In this document: positions 1-6,424 of the stretch, in pieces
Numbering within the stretch: the first letter of the stretch is position 1
Layout: each line of letters begins with the position of its first letter
Origin: Pseudobutyrivibrio sp.
Lineage (GTDB): Bacteria > Bacillota_A > Clostridia > Lachnospirales > Lachnospiraceae
Length of the DNA: 7,877 bases
NCBI GenBank assembly: GCA_024691465.1
Contig: JAILNO010000091.1
Coordinates: forward strand, 1 to 7,877
Direction: 5' to 3'
Translations under genes and position numbers: made by a program
Notes under the pieces: generated by a model
Databases searched by the model: none
Told to the model about the DNA's origin: nothing
Seen by the model: only the letters and a program-made list of their open reading frames with translations

Positions 1-20
1 TTATAATAATTGATTTGATT

Positions 21-48
21 AAGGGTACATCATTAGATGTACCCTTTT
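21..48 (+). terminator. Hairpin with short T-tract, likely intrinsic terminator
   Basis: Positions 21-31 pair perfectly with 36-46 (11 bp, three G-C pairs in a row, loop ATTA), and the T's at 45-48 follow without a break. The T-run is short and broken by AG at 49-50, so termination may be incomplete. It probably ends an upstream gene outside the window. It also sits only 24 bases before the permease start, and I see no room for a promoter in between. The permease must therefore be read through this hairpin or be controlled by it. Confidence 0.7.
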
Positions 49-72
49 AGTATGTTGTTCTAAGAGGTTATC

Positions 73-1188
73 ATGGATAGTTTAAGAAGATTTATAAACA
101 ACGAAATAGTGCTATGCGTTTCTATGGCTTTGGCTTTAATAACGTGTTTTATAGTGCCAATAGATAGCATTTACATATCTTATATCGATTTTAGAACGAT
201 TAACATACTGCTGGCACTTATGATTACGATGGCAGGTTTACAGCGATTGTCAGTTTTTAGGCAAATAGGGGAGAATCTTGTGTTAGCAATGTCTTCTATT
301 AGAGGAGTAGCAATTGTTTTAATCCTTTTATGTTTTTTCTTCAGTATGTTAATTACTAATGATGTAGCCCTTATAACTTTCGTGCCTTTTTCCATTGTTA
401 CGCTCACAATTATTAATAGAAAAGATCTGTTTATTAAGATAATTGTGTTGGAAACAATTGCTGCAAACTTAGGAAGTATGCTTACTCCGTTGGGCAACCC
501 TCAGAATCTTTACCTATATTCTTTATCTGATATGAAATTAAAGGAATTTATCTTGCTTATGCTACCTTATAGTTTGATTTCATTGATTCTTCTTGTGGTG
601 CTGTCTTGCGTATTTGTGACAAAAACGCAGGTAACATTGCAGGAGAAAAACACCTTTGAACGGGGGAGACAAGATAAATTATTAATTGCAATGTACGTGG
701 CTACATTTGTGGTATCAATACTGATGGTAATTAGTGTGTTACCGCATTGGTTTGGAATTATTATTGTGGTGACACTCGTCATAATCTTTGATAGAAGAGT
801 TCTTAGTAAACCAGATTATTCGTTGCTTTTAACGTTTATATTCTTATTTGTATTCATAGGAAACATTAAGAGGATTCCAATACTAAGCCAGATGATTTCT
901 AATCTCTTATCACTTAATGAAGTATTAGTCTCTGCGCTCTTGAGTCAATTTATTAGCAATGTTCCTGCAGCTATACTATGTTCTGGATTTACGAATAATA
1001 TTGATAAACTGATTGTGGGAACCAATATAGGTGGATTAGGCACTCTTATAGCATCTATGGCTAGTCTTATTTCATTTAAGCAGTATAGTTATGTTGATAA
1101 GGCAGATAAGAAGAAGTATATTATGGTTTTTACAGAGATTAATTTGTTATTTTTAGTTATACTACTTGCAGCTAATATAGTAATTTGA
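73..1188 (+). CDS. ArsB/NhaD/SLC13-type (ion transporter superfamily) membrane permease
   Basis: Polytopic inner-membrane protein of 371 residues with about ten hydrophobic segments (for example near 11-29, 78-113, 157-183, 203-239, 248-263, 284-302, 315-335 and 349-370). Two internally similar halves carry the family's re-entrant motifs. TNDVALITFVPF (95-106) with LGNPQNLY (140-147) forms the first site; SNVPAAILCSGF (295-306) with GTNIGGLGTLIASM (316-329) forms the second. These Asn-Pro and Thr-Asn signatures are typical of secondary transporters of anions, dicarboxylates, arsenite or Na+/H+. The substrate cannot be named from sequence. At 371 residues it is a little shorter than the usual 400-450. 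The start follows AAGAGG at 62-67. Its codons are more AT-rich than those of the other genes: about half its lysines are AAA and nearly all its arginines AGA or AGG. This suggests lower expression or a different origin. Confidence 0.88.
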   Translation: MDSLRRFINNEIVLCVSMALALITCFIVPIDSIYISYIDFRTINILLALMITMAGLQRLSVFRQIGENLVLAMSSIRGVAIVLILLCFFFSMLITNDVALITFVPFSIVTLTIINRKDLFIKIIVLETIAANLGSMLTPLGNPQNLYLYSLSDMKLKEFILLMLPYSLISLILLVVLSCVFVTKTQVTLQEKNTFERGRQDKLLIAMYVATFVVSILMVISVLPHWFGIIIVVTLVIIFDRRVLSKPDYSLLLTFIFLFVFIGNIKRIPILSQMISNLLSLNEVLVSALLSQFISNVPAAILCSGFTNNIDKLIVGTNIGGLGTLIASMASLISFKQYSYVDKADKKKYIMVFTEINLLFLVILLAANIVI

Positions 1189-1213
1189 TGTGCTCTATTA
1201 TTTGTGGTAGAAT
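1185..1213 (+). promoter_or_regulatory. Candidate sigma-A promoter for yqeG-rpiB with extended -10
   Basis: TTGATG (1185-1190) and TAGAAT (1208-1213) are separated by exactly 17 bp, and a TG one base before the -10 (1205-1206) makes it an extended -10. The -35 box overlaps the permease stop codon. Transcription would start near 1220, at or just before the preferred yqeG ATG. This is a match by eye to the consensus, with no experimental support. Confidence 0.45.
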
Positions 1214-1220
1214 CGAGCCT

Positions 1221-1766
1221 ATGAGTAGAAGAAATTTATATCCGAGAGATTATATAGAAAGCACATATGACATTGATTTTAAGAAGCTCTATGAAGAAGG
1301 TTATAGAGGTGTAATATTCGATGTAGATAACACCCTGGTTCCTCATAATGCTCCTGCTGATGATAGAGCTAAGGAGCTGTTTAAAGAACTTCATGAGATT
1401 GGCTTTCAGGCGCTACTTTTATCTAATAATAAGGAACCCAGAGTTAAGACATTCAAGGAGGCAGTGACATACTGTTCCTACATATATAAAGCAGGTAAGC
1501 CTAGCGTATCGGGATATGTCAGAGCTATGGAGCAGATGGGGACTGATAGAGATACCACTTTATTTGTGGGAGATCAGATTCTTACTGATGTGTGGGGCGC
1601 TAATAGAGCAGGTATACGATCAGTTATGGTTAAGCCAGTTAAGAAATGGCATGAGGAGATTCAGATTATCTTAAAGAGAGTTTTAGAAGCAGTTATCCTT
1701 TTAGGATATGGAGTATATAAATTATACGGTACAGAGATTAAAAAGGTACCAGTGAAGGAGAGATAA
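1221..1766 (+). CDS. yqeG: YqeG family HAD-IIIA-type phosphatase
   Basis: Cytoplasmic HAD-superfamily hydrolase of 181 residues, close to the length of Bacillus YqeG. Motif I is FDVDNT (33-38), with nucleophile D34 and acid/base D36. Motif II is the serine of LLSNN (S69), motif III is K93 in KAGKP, and motif IV is GDQILTD (117-123) with D118 and D123. The family is annotated as phosphatase, with the physiological substrate not established. I chose ATG 1221 because MSRRNLYPRDYIES aligns with the usual YqeG beginning. Upstream in-frame starts (TTG 1185 and ATG 1188, the latter overlapping the permease stop by one base) would add 11-12 residues of Cys-rich sequence unlike the family. None of these starts has a good ribosome binding site. 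rpiB follows after two bases, so the two genes are co-transcribed. Confidence 0.88.
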   Translation: MSRRNLYPRDYIESTYDIDFKKLYEEGYRGVIFDVDNTLVPHNAPADDRAKELFKELHEIGFQALLLSNNKEPRVKTFKEAVTYCSYIYKAGKPSVSGYVRAMEQMGTDRDTTLFVGDQILTDVWGANRAGIRSVMVKPVKKWHEEIQIILKRVLEAVILLGYGVYKLYGTEIKKVPVKER

Positions 1767-1768
1767 TT

Positions 1769-2215
1769 ATGAAGATTGTTATTGCAAATGATCATGCAGC
1801 TGTGGATCTTAAGAAGAAGGTGGCAGAGTATATTGAAAGCCTCGGGCATGAGGTTATTAATATAGGAACTGATTCAAATGAGAGCTGCCACTACCCAGAG
1901 TACGGCGCTAAGGCAGCCAGGATGGTTGCAGCTAAGGAAGTTGATTTCGGCGTGCTCATCTGCGGCACAGGTGTGGGAATCTCCCTTGCAGCTAATAAGA
2001 TTAAGGGTATTCGTTGTGGCGTATGCTCTGAGACTACCACTGCTAGATTGATTCGTCAGCACAACAATGCCAATATGATTGCCTTCGGAGCACGTATCGT
2101 TGGAGAGGAGCTTGCTAAGGATATCGTTAAGAGTTTCCTTGAGGCTGAATTCGAAGGTGGCGGAAGGCATCAGACACGAATAGATATGATTACAGCTATT
2201 GAAAATGAGGAATAA
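1769..2215 (+). CDS. rpiB: Ribose-5-phosphate isomerase B
   Basis: Cytoplasmic enzyme of the non-oxidative pentose phosphate pathway that interconverts ribose-5-phosphate and ribulose-5-phosphate. Its 148 residues match the RpiB/LacA/LacB family. Visible hallmarks are DH at 8-9, the active-site cysteine C65 in the loop LICGTGVGISLAANK (63-77), H98 in RQHNNANM (96-103) and the C-terminal GGGRHQTRID (130-139), which binds phosphate in relatives. Strong similarity to Escherichia coli RpiB throughout favours RpiB over the galactose-6-phosphate isomerase subunits, and no lac genes are nearby. AAGGAGAG lies just upstream of the ATG, inside the end of yqeG. The promoter for tig is embedded in the last codons of this gene. 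Confidence 0.95.
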   Translation: MKIVIANDHAAVDLKKKVAEYIESLGHEVINIGTDSNESCHYPEYGAKAARMVAAKEVDFGVLICGTGVGISLAANKIKGIRCGVCSETTTARLIRQHNNANMIAFGARIVGEELAKDIVKSFLEAEFEGGGRHQTRIDMITAIENEE

Positions 2216-2227
2216 GTCTGATATAAT
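2199..2227 (+). promoter_or_regulatory. Strong sigma-A promoter for trigger factor
   Basis: TTGAAA (2199-2204, five of six consensus bases) and a perfect TATAAT (2222-2227) lie 17 bp apart. TG at 2219-2220, one base before the -10, makes it extended. The -35 is within the final rpiB codons. The -10 is the centre of an inverted repeat, CTGAT-ATA-ATCAG (2218-2230), and AGTCTG occurs twice around it, at 2215-2220 and 2233-2238. Transcription should start near 2234 and give a leader of about 70 nt. Confidence 0.75.
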
Positions 2228-2233
2228 CAGTCA

Positions 2234-2304
2234 GTCTGCGTAGTTGACGTAAAAAAAGACTTTATAGTCTACCTATATATATGTTAGAGGAGGAATATTA
2301 ATAA
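2234..2304 (+). promoter_or_regulatory. tig 5' leader with small hairpin and AGGAGG site
   Basis: The predicted leader contains a 5-bp stem, AGACT (2257-2261) with AGTCT (2266-2270) around a TTAT loop. A run of seven A's (2251-2257) runs into it. AGGAGG at 2288-2293 is a near-perfect ribosome binding site, though the gap of 11 bases to the ATG is on the long side. No known riboswitch was recognised. The hairpin is too weak to call a terminator. Confidence 0.35.
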
Positions 2305-3717
2305 ATGAACGTACAGGTAGAAAATCTTGAGAAGAACATGGCTAAGCTTACAATCACTGTTGATGCAGCTGAGCTCGAAAAGGCTATTACAAAGGCATAT
2401 AACAAGCAGAAGAACAGCATCTCTGTTCCAGGTTTCCGTAAGGGTAAGGTACCACAGAACATGGTAGAAAAGCTCTATGGCGCTGAGATTTTCTATGAAG
2501 ACGCTGCTAACATTATTATGCAGGAGACATATCCACAGGCTTATGATGAGTCTAAGCTTGATATCGTTTCACAGCCTAAGATTGATATTACTCAGCTTGA
2601 GAAGGGTAAGGACTTTATTTATACAGCAGAAGTAGCTGTTAAGCCAGAAGTTAAGCTTGGCAAGTACAAGGGCGTTTCTGTTACTAAGATCGACTCTAAG
2701 GTTACAGCTACAGAAGTTAACAATGCTATTAAGGCAGAGCTTGAGAGAGCAGCTCGTACAGTTACTAAGAAGGGCAAGGCAGCTAAGGGTGATACAGCTG
2801 TTATCGATTTCGAGGGCTTTATCGGAGATGAGGCATTCGAAGGCGGTAAGGGTGAGAATTATGACCTTGAGCTTGGCTCTGGTTCATTCATCCCTGGTTT
2901 TGAGGATCAGATCATTGGTCACAAGGCTGGTGAGGATGTTGATGTTGAGGTTACATTCCCAGAGAACTATCAGGCAGAGGATCTTGCTGGTAAGCCAGCA
3001 GTATTCAAGTGCCACATCCACGAGGTTAAGGGCAAGGATGTTCCTAAGCTTGATGATGAGTATGTTGCTGATACAACAGAGTTTGAGACAGTAGATGAGT
3101 ACAAGGCTTCTGTTAAGGAACGTCTTGAGAACAATAAGAAGGCTGAAGGCCGTCGTGCACAGGAAGACGAAGCAATCGCTAAGATCGTTGAGGACTCTAA
3201 GATGGAGATTCCAGACGCTATGCTTGATTATCAGGTAGAGAATATGATCAACGATTTCGCTAACAACATGGCACAGCAGGGTCTTTCACTTCAGCAGTAC
3301 ATGCAGTTTACAGGCATGACTATGGATGCTTTCCGTGATCAGGTTCGCCCAGATGCACTTTCTCGTACACAGTCTTCACTTGTACTTGAGGCAATTGCTA
3401 AGGAAGAGAAGATCGAGGTAGCTGATGCTGATATCGAGGCTAAGCTTGAGGAGATGTCTAAGCAGTATGGCATGGAGCTTGATCAGATTAAGAACCTTGT
3501 TGGCGATGCTGAGAAGGAGTCTATGAAGAAGGATCTCGCTATTGAGAAGGCTATCACACTTATCATGGACAATGTTAAGGAGACAGCTAAGAAGAAGACA
3601 GCAGCTAAGAAGGCTGATGATGCTACTGAAGAGGCAGCTGAGGAGAAGCCAGCTAAGAAGACAGCAGCTAAGAAGACTACAGCTGAGAAGACTACTAAGA
3701 AGGCTGACGCTGAGTAA
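2305..3717 (+). CDS. tig: Trigger factor, ribosome-associated chaperone/prolyl isomerase
   Basis: Binds the large ribosomal subunit beside the exit tunnel and shields nascent chains; the middle domain is a peptidyl-prolyl cis-trans isomerase. The N-terminal ribosome-binding domain (about 1-115) carries the signature GFRKGKVP at 43-50. An FKBP domain follows at about 160-245, with VIDFEGFIGDEAFEGG at 166-181 and IPGFEDQIIG at 196-205. A helical SurA-like C-terminal domain spans about 250-425. The protein has 470 residues, longer than the usual roughly 430, because of a low-complexity Lys/Ala/Thr/Glu tail from about 428 to the end. Codon use is strongly biased: I found no in-frame AAA lysine codon, and arginine is mainly CGT. 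This fits high expression. It has its own strong promoter and precedes clpP, as in many Clostridia. Confidence 0.96.
   Translation: MNVQVENLEKNMAKLTITVDAAELEKAITKAYNKQKNSISVPGFRKGKVPQNMVEKLYGAEIFYEDAANIIMQETYPQAYDESKLDIVSQPKIDITQLEKGKDFIYTAEVAVKPEVKLGKYKGVSVTKIDSKVTATEVNNAIKAELERAARTVTKKGKAAKGDTAVIDFEGFIGDEAFEGGKGENYDLELGSGSFIPGFEDQIIGHKAGEDVDVEVTFPENYQAEDLAGKPAVFKCHIHEVKGKDVPKLDDEYVADTTEFETVDEYKASVKERLENNKKAEGRRAQEDEAIAKIVEDSKMEIPDAMLDYQVENMINDFANNMAQQGLSLQQYMQFTGMTMDAFRDQVRPDALSRTQSSLVLEAIAKEEKIEVADADIEAKLEEMSKQYGMELDQIKNLVGDAEKESMKKDLAIEKAITLIMDNVKETAKKKTAAKKADDATEEAAEEKPAKKTAAKKTTAEKTTKKADAE
3592..3675 (+). repeat. Direct repeat in the Lys/Ala-rich tail of tig
   Basis: A 21-base unit at 3592-3612 recurs exactly at 3655-3675, 63 bases (21 codons) later and in the same reading frame. 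It encodes KKTAAKK both times. Between and after the copies lie acidic (EEAAEE) and further basic (KTT, KKAD) stretches. The repeat probably arose by slippage or duplication within the low-complexity tail. Confidence 0.85.
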
Positions 3718-3751
3718 TTAGAGATTCTTATAAAATTATTAAAATTTTGTA

Positions 3752-3771
3752 AAATCTAACACATTAGATTT
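3752..3771. repeat. Perfect 8-bp AT-rich inverted repeat at the clpP promoter
   Basis: AAATCTAA (3752-3759) and TTAGATTT (3764-3771) are perfect inverted copies around CACA. The site covers the position where a -35 box is expected for the TATAAT at 3781-3786. With few G-C pairs and no T-run downstream on the + strand, it is not a convincing terminator. A regulator-binding site is possible but unproven. It does not resemble CtsR or HrcA (CIRCE) sites. Confidence 0.55.
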
Positions 3772-3786
3772 AAAAACAATTATAAT
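3758..3786 (+). promoter_or_regulatory. Candidate clpP promoter with perfect -10 and poor -35
   Basis: TATAAT at 3781-3786 is a perfect -10. At a 17-bp spacing the -35 would be AACACA (3758-3763), matching only three of six bases and lying across the palindrome at 3752-3771. The surrounding 80 bases (3721-3800) contain just 11 G or C, so an AT-rich UP-like element may compensate. Predicted transcription start is near 3793, which leaves a leader of about 60 nt. A weak alternative is TTGTAA (3747-3752) with TTTAAA (3769-3774). Confidence 0.5.
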
Positions 3787-3801
3787 CATAAAGTAATTAA
3801 T

Positions 3802-3834
3802 ACACTAGCCTGGGCTTTTGCTCGGGCTTAGTGT
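3802..3834 (+). promoter_or_regulatory. Long hairpin in the clpP 5' leader
   Basis: Positions 3802-3815 pair with 3820-3834: 14 pairs including two G-U, one bulged T at 3828 or 3829, and a TTTT loop at 3816-3819. It starts about nine bases after the predicted transcription start and ends six bases before the AAAGGAGG ribosome binding site. It is followed by TCTATTC rather than a run of T's. A 5' mRNA-protecting or regulatory hairpin therefore fits better than a terminator for tig, though a weak terminator is not excluded. Confidence 0.6.
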
Positions 3835-3840
3835 CTATTC

Positions 3841-3848
3841 AAAGGAGG
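3841..3848 (+). promoter_or_regulatory. Ribosome binding site that fixes the clpP start
   Basis: AAAGGAGG lies six bases before the ATG at 3855. It settles that ATG as the start rather than the in-frame GTG at 3831, which lies inside the leader hairpin and would add eight residues not seen in the family. Confidence 0.9.
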
Positions 3849-3854
3849 ATAAAA

Positions 3855-4439
3855 ATGGCAACAATTCCTTATGTCATTGAGCAGAATTCTCGTGGAGAGC
3901 GTTCTTATGATATTTACTCAAGATTATTAAAAGACCGTATTGTATTCTTAGGTGAGGAGGTTAATGAGGTAACTGCTTCACTTACAGTTGCACAGCTCCT
4001 TTTCCTTGAGTCTGAGGATCCTAGCAAGGATATTCATTTATACATCAATAGCCCAGGTGGTAGTGTTACTGCTGGTATGGCTATTTATGATACAATGCAG
4101 TACATCAAGTGTGATGTTTCTACTATTTGTATAGGTATGGCAGCTTCCATGGGAGCTTTCCTTCTTGCAGGTGGTCAGAAGGGTAAGAGATTTGCTCTTC
4201 CTAATGCAGAGGTTATGATTCACCAGCCACTTGGCGGGGCTAAGGGACAGGCTACTGAGATTGAGATCGCTGCTAAGAACATCTTAAGAACTAAGGAGAA
4301 GCTTAATCGTATGCTTGCAGCTAATACTGGTAAGTCATATGAGGAAATCTGTGCTGATACAGAGCGTGATCACTGGTTAGAGGCACAGGAAGCTCTCGAT
4401 TATGGTCTTATTGATGAGATCATTACTAAGAAGAACTAA
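3855..4439 (+). CDS. clpP: ATP-dependent Clp protease proteolytic subunit
   Basis: Serine peptidase that forms the double-heptamer degradation chamber fed by Clp ATPases, here most directly the ClpX encoded next door. The 194-residue length is standard. The catalytic triad is complete: S98 in GMAASMG (94-100), H123 in MIHQPLGG (121-128) and D172 in RDHW (171-174). The oxyanion glycine motif SPGGSVTAG (66-74) is intact. The [14 protein letters not shown] stretch near the N-terminus is typical and contributes to ClpX contact and the ring interface. There is no frameshift or missing residue. It has its own promoter region and leader hairpin, yet shares direction and theme with tig upstream and clpX 50 bp downstream. 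Codon bias is high, as in tig. Confidence 0.97.
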   Translation: MATIPYVIEQNSRGERSYDIYSRLLKDRIVFLGEEVNEVTASLTVAQLLFLESEDPSKDIHLYINSPGGSVTAGMAIYDTMQYIKCDVSTICIGMAASMGAFLLAGGQKGKRFALPNAEVMIHQPLGGAKGQATEIEIAAKNILRTKEKLNRMLAANTGKSYEEICADTERDHWLEAQEALDYGLIDEIITKKN

Positions 4440-4489
4440 TTAGCCGATACATATCACGTAGGGGCAGTTTTATTTATTAAGAGGTAGTT

Positions 4490-5773
4490 ATGGCAAGAAA
4501 CGATGATAGAGTTCGTTGTTCTTTCTGCGGAAAGACACAAAACCAGGTTCGTAAGCTTATCGCTGGACCAAATGGAGCATTTATCTGCGACGAGTGCGTA
4601 GATATCTGCCAGGAGATTATTTTAGAAGAGTTAGAAGAGTTTGTTCCAACACAGACTGGTGATTCTATCGAGATTAACCTCCAGAAGCCTGAGGACATGA
4701 AGGCTTTTCTTGATCAATATGTCATTGGTCAGGACGAGGCTAAGAAGGTCCTTTCAGTTGCTGTATATAATCACTACAAGCGTATCATGGCTAATCCAGA
4801 TGATATCGATGTGGAGCTTCAGAAGAGTAATGTACTTATGTTAGGACCTACTGGTTCAGGTAAGACTCTCCTTGCTCAGACATTAGCTAGAGTACTAGGC
4901 GTGCCATTTGCTATTGCAGATGCTACTACACTTACTGAGGCTGGATATGTAGGTGAGGATGTTGAGAATATTCTCCTTAAGCTTATTCAGGCAGCTGATT
5001 TCGATATCAAGAAGGCTGAGATTGGTATTGTATACATAGACGAGATTGATAAGATTACTAAGAAGTCTGAGAATGTTTCTATCACTAGAGATGTTTCTGG
5101 TGAGGGCGTTCAGCAGGCACTCCTTAAGATTATCGAGGGTACAGTAGCTAATGTACCTCCACAGGGTGGACGTAAGCATCCACAGCAGGAGACTATTGCT
5201 ATTGATACTAAGAATATCTTATTCATCTGTGGTGGAGCTTTCGAAGGCCTTGAGAAGATTATTTCTACACGTACAGACAGTAGTCAGATCGGTTTCGGCG
5301 CTGATGTTAAGGATAAGAACAATCAGAAGATTGATGAGCTATTACATCAGGCACTTCCTCAGGACTTCATTAAGTATGGTCTTATCCCTGAGTTCATTGG
5401 CCGTGTACCTATCAATGTATCACTCAATGAGCTTACAGAGGATGATATGATTCGTATTCTTAGAGAGCCTAAGAATTCACTTACTAAGCAGTATGAGGCA
5501 TTATTTAAGATGGATGGCGTCAAGCTTGAGTTCGAGGATGATGCACTTAGAGAGATTGCTAAGAAGTCAATTGAGCGTAAGACTGGTGCTCGTGGATTAC
5601 GCGCGATTGTTGAATCAGTCATGATGGATCACATGTATCATGTGCCATCTGATGAGAATATTACAGAGATAGTAGTTACTAAGGAAATGGTTGACGACAA
5701 TCTCCTCCTAGTCGATAAGGAGGATGACAGCAGTGTCGTTGCAATCGAGGATAAGAAGGAAAAGAGTGCATAA
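4490..5773 (+). CDS. clpX: ATP-dependent Clp protease ATP-binding subunit ClpX
   Basis: AAA+ unfoldase that recognises tagged substrates and threads them into ClpP. The N-terminal zinc-binding domain has C10, C13, C33 and C36 in the usual CxxC-CxxC spacing. Walker A is GPTGSGKT (119-126) and Walker B is VYIDEID (181-187), with D184 and E185. The substrate-gripping pore loop GYVG is at 152-155 and the RKH pore loop at 228-230. The ClpP-docking IGF tripeptide is at 267-269, the arginine finger R305 is in EFIGRVP, and sensor 2 is GARGLRA (366-372) with R368. The 427-residue length is normal. The start follows AAGAGG (4479-4484) with five bases between. I see no terminator or clear promoter in the 50-bp gap after clpP, so co-transcription is likely. 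Its stop codon overlaps the engB start by one base. Confidence 0.97.
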   Translation: MARNDDRVRCSFCGKTQNQVRKLIAGPNGAFICDECVDICQEIILEELEEFVPTQTGDSIEINLQKPEDMKAFLDQYVIGQDEAKKVLSVAVYNHYKRIMANPDDIDVELQKSNVLMLGPTGSGKTLLAQTLARVLGVPFAIADATTLTEAGYVGEDVENILLKLIQAADFDIKKAEIGIVYIDEIDKITKKSENVSITRDVSGEGVQQALLKIIEGTVANVPPQGGRKHPQQETIAIDTKNILFICGGAFEGLEKIISTRTDSSQIGFGADVKDKNNQKIDELLHQALPQDFIKYGLIPEFIGRVPINVSLNELTEDDMIRILREPKNSLTKQYEALFKMDGVKLEFEDDALREIAKKSIERKTGARGLRAIVESVMMDHMYHVPSDENITEIVVTKEMVDDNLLLVDKEDDSSVVAIEDKKEKSA

Positions 5774-6393
5774 TGATTATTAGATCATGCAATCTTGAAA
5801 CAGTGTGCGGCCCTACATCGACTCTACCTAAGAATGATTTACCAGAGGTAGCATTCGCAGGCAAGTCTAATGTAGGTAAGTCGTCACTTATAAATGCGGT
5901 TCTCAACCGCAAGTCCTATGCTAGGGTATCTGCTCAGCCAGGTAAGACACAGACCATTAATTTCTATAATATTAATGATGAGATTTATGTGGTGGATTTA
6001 CCAGGTTATGGTTTTGCTAAGGCTTCTGAGAAGGAGCGCGAGCGCTGGGGCAAGATGATTGAGACATACCTTAATACATCCGAGATGATTAGAGCAGTCT
6101 TCCTTTTGGTGGATATCAGACATGCACCCTCTGCTAATGATAAGCAGATGTTTGAGTGGATGGATTATGTAGGATATGATCCTATAGTTATAGCCACTAA
6201 GGCAGATAAGATTAAGCGCAGCCAGTTGGACAAGCAGATTAAGATTGTCCGTGAGGGCTTAGGCGCAGGAAAGGATACGATTATCGTACCTTTTTCATCT
6301 CAGACTAAGCAAGGATTGGATACTATTCAGGACTTTTTGGATCAGGTTATTGAAAACGAAGCTAGTCTCTCAGATGTGGAGGGGCTAGATTAA
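5773..6393 (+). CDS. engB: Ribosome biogenesis GTP-binding protein EngB/YsxC/YihA
   Basis: Small essential-type GTPase acting late in 50S subunit assembly in Bacillus and Escherichia coli. The 206-residue length is normal. The G motifs are in order: G1 GKSNVGKS (30-37), G2 around T61 in GKTQTIN (57-63), G3 DLPGYG (75-80), G4 TKAD (142-145) and G5 FSSQT (174-178). The family's characteristic WGKMIETYL (92-100) is also present. The start ATG shares its A with the clpX stop codon, so translation is probably coupled to clpX. An AAGGAAAAG stretch inside the end of clpX may serve as a ribosome binding site. In Bacillus this gene follows lonA; here it follows clpX directly. Confidence 0.95.
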   Translation: MIIRSCNLETVCGPTSTLPKNDLPEVAFAGKSNVGKSSLINAVLNRKSYARVSAQPGKTQTINFYNINDEIYVVDLPGYGFAKASEKERERWGKMIETYLNTSEMIRAVFLLVDIRHAPSANDKQMFEWMDYVGYDPIVIATKADKIKRSQLDKQIKIVREGLGAGKDTIIVPFSSQTKQGLDTIQDFLDQVIENEASLSDVEGLD

Positions 6394-6424
6394 TTCTTCG
6401 ACCTATTTAACTGAAGAGGATTTT

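Noticed and set aside
2244..2268. TTGACG as a -35 box for a second tig promoter
   Set aside because: The nearest -10-like sequence (TATAGT, 2263-2268) is only 13 bp away and TATATA (2274-2279) is 24 bp away, so neither spacing works.
2657..3094. Long + strand open frame of 145 codons inside tig
   Set aside because: It encodes an Arg/Leu/Ser-rich product typical of an out-of-frame reading of biased codons, and tig is fully intact in its own frame.
3752..3771. Palindrome after tig as an intrinsic terminator
   Set aside because: Its stem has only two G-C pairs and is followed by A's on the + strand. No gene on the - strand needs a terminator here.
3831..3854. GTG start giving ClpP eight extra residues
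   Set aside because: The GTG lies within the leader hairpin and upstream of a strong ribosome binding site that points to ATG 3855. Family length supports 194 residues.
3718..3854. CtsR or HrcA (CIRCE) operator upstream of clpP
   Set aside because: Neither tandem GGTCAAA-type heptads nor the long CIRCE inverted repeat is present. The only palindrome is AT-rich and unrelated.
6350..6378. TTGAAA in the end of engB as a promoter for the metal transporter
   Set aside because: At 17 bp spacing the -10 would be GATGTG, which does not match the consensus.
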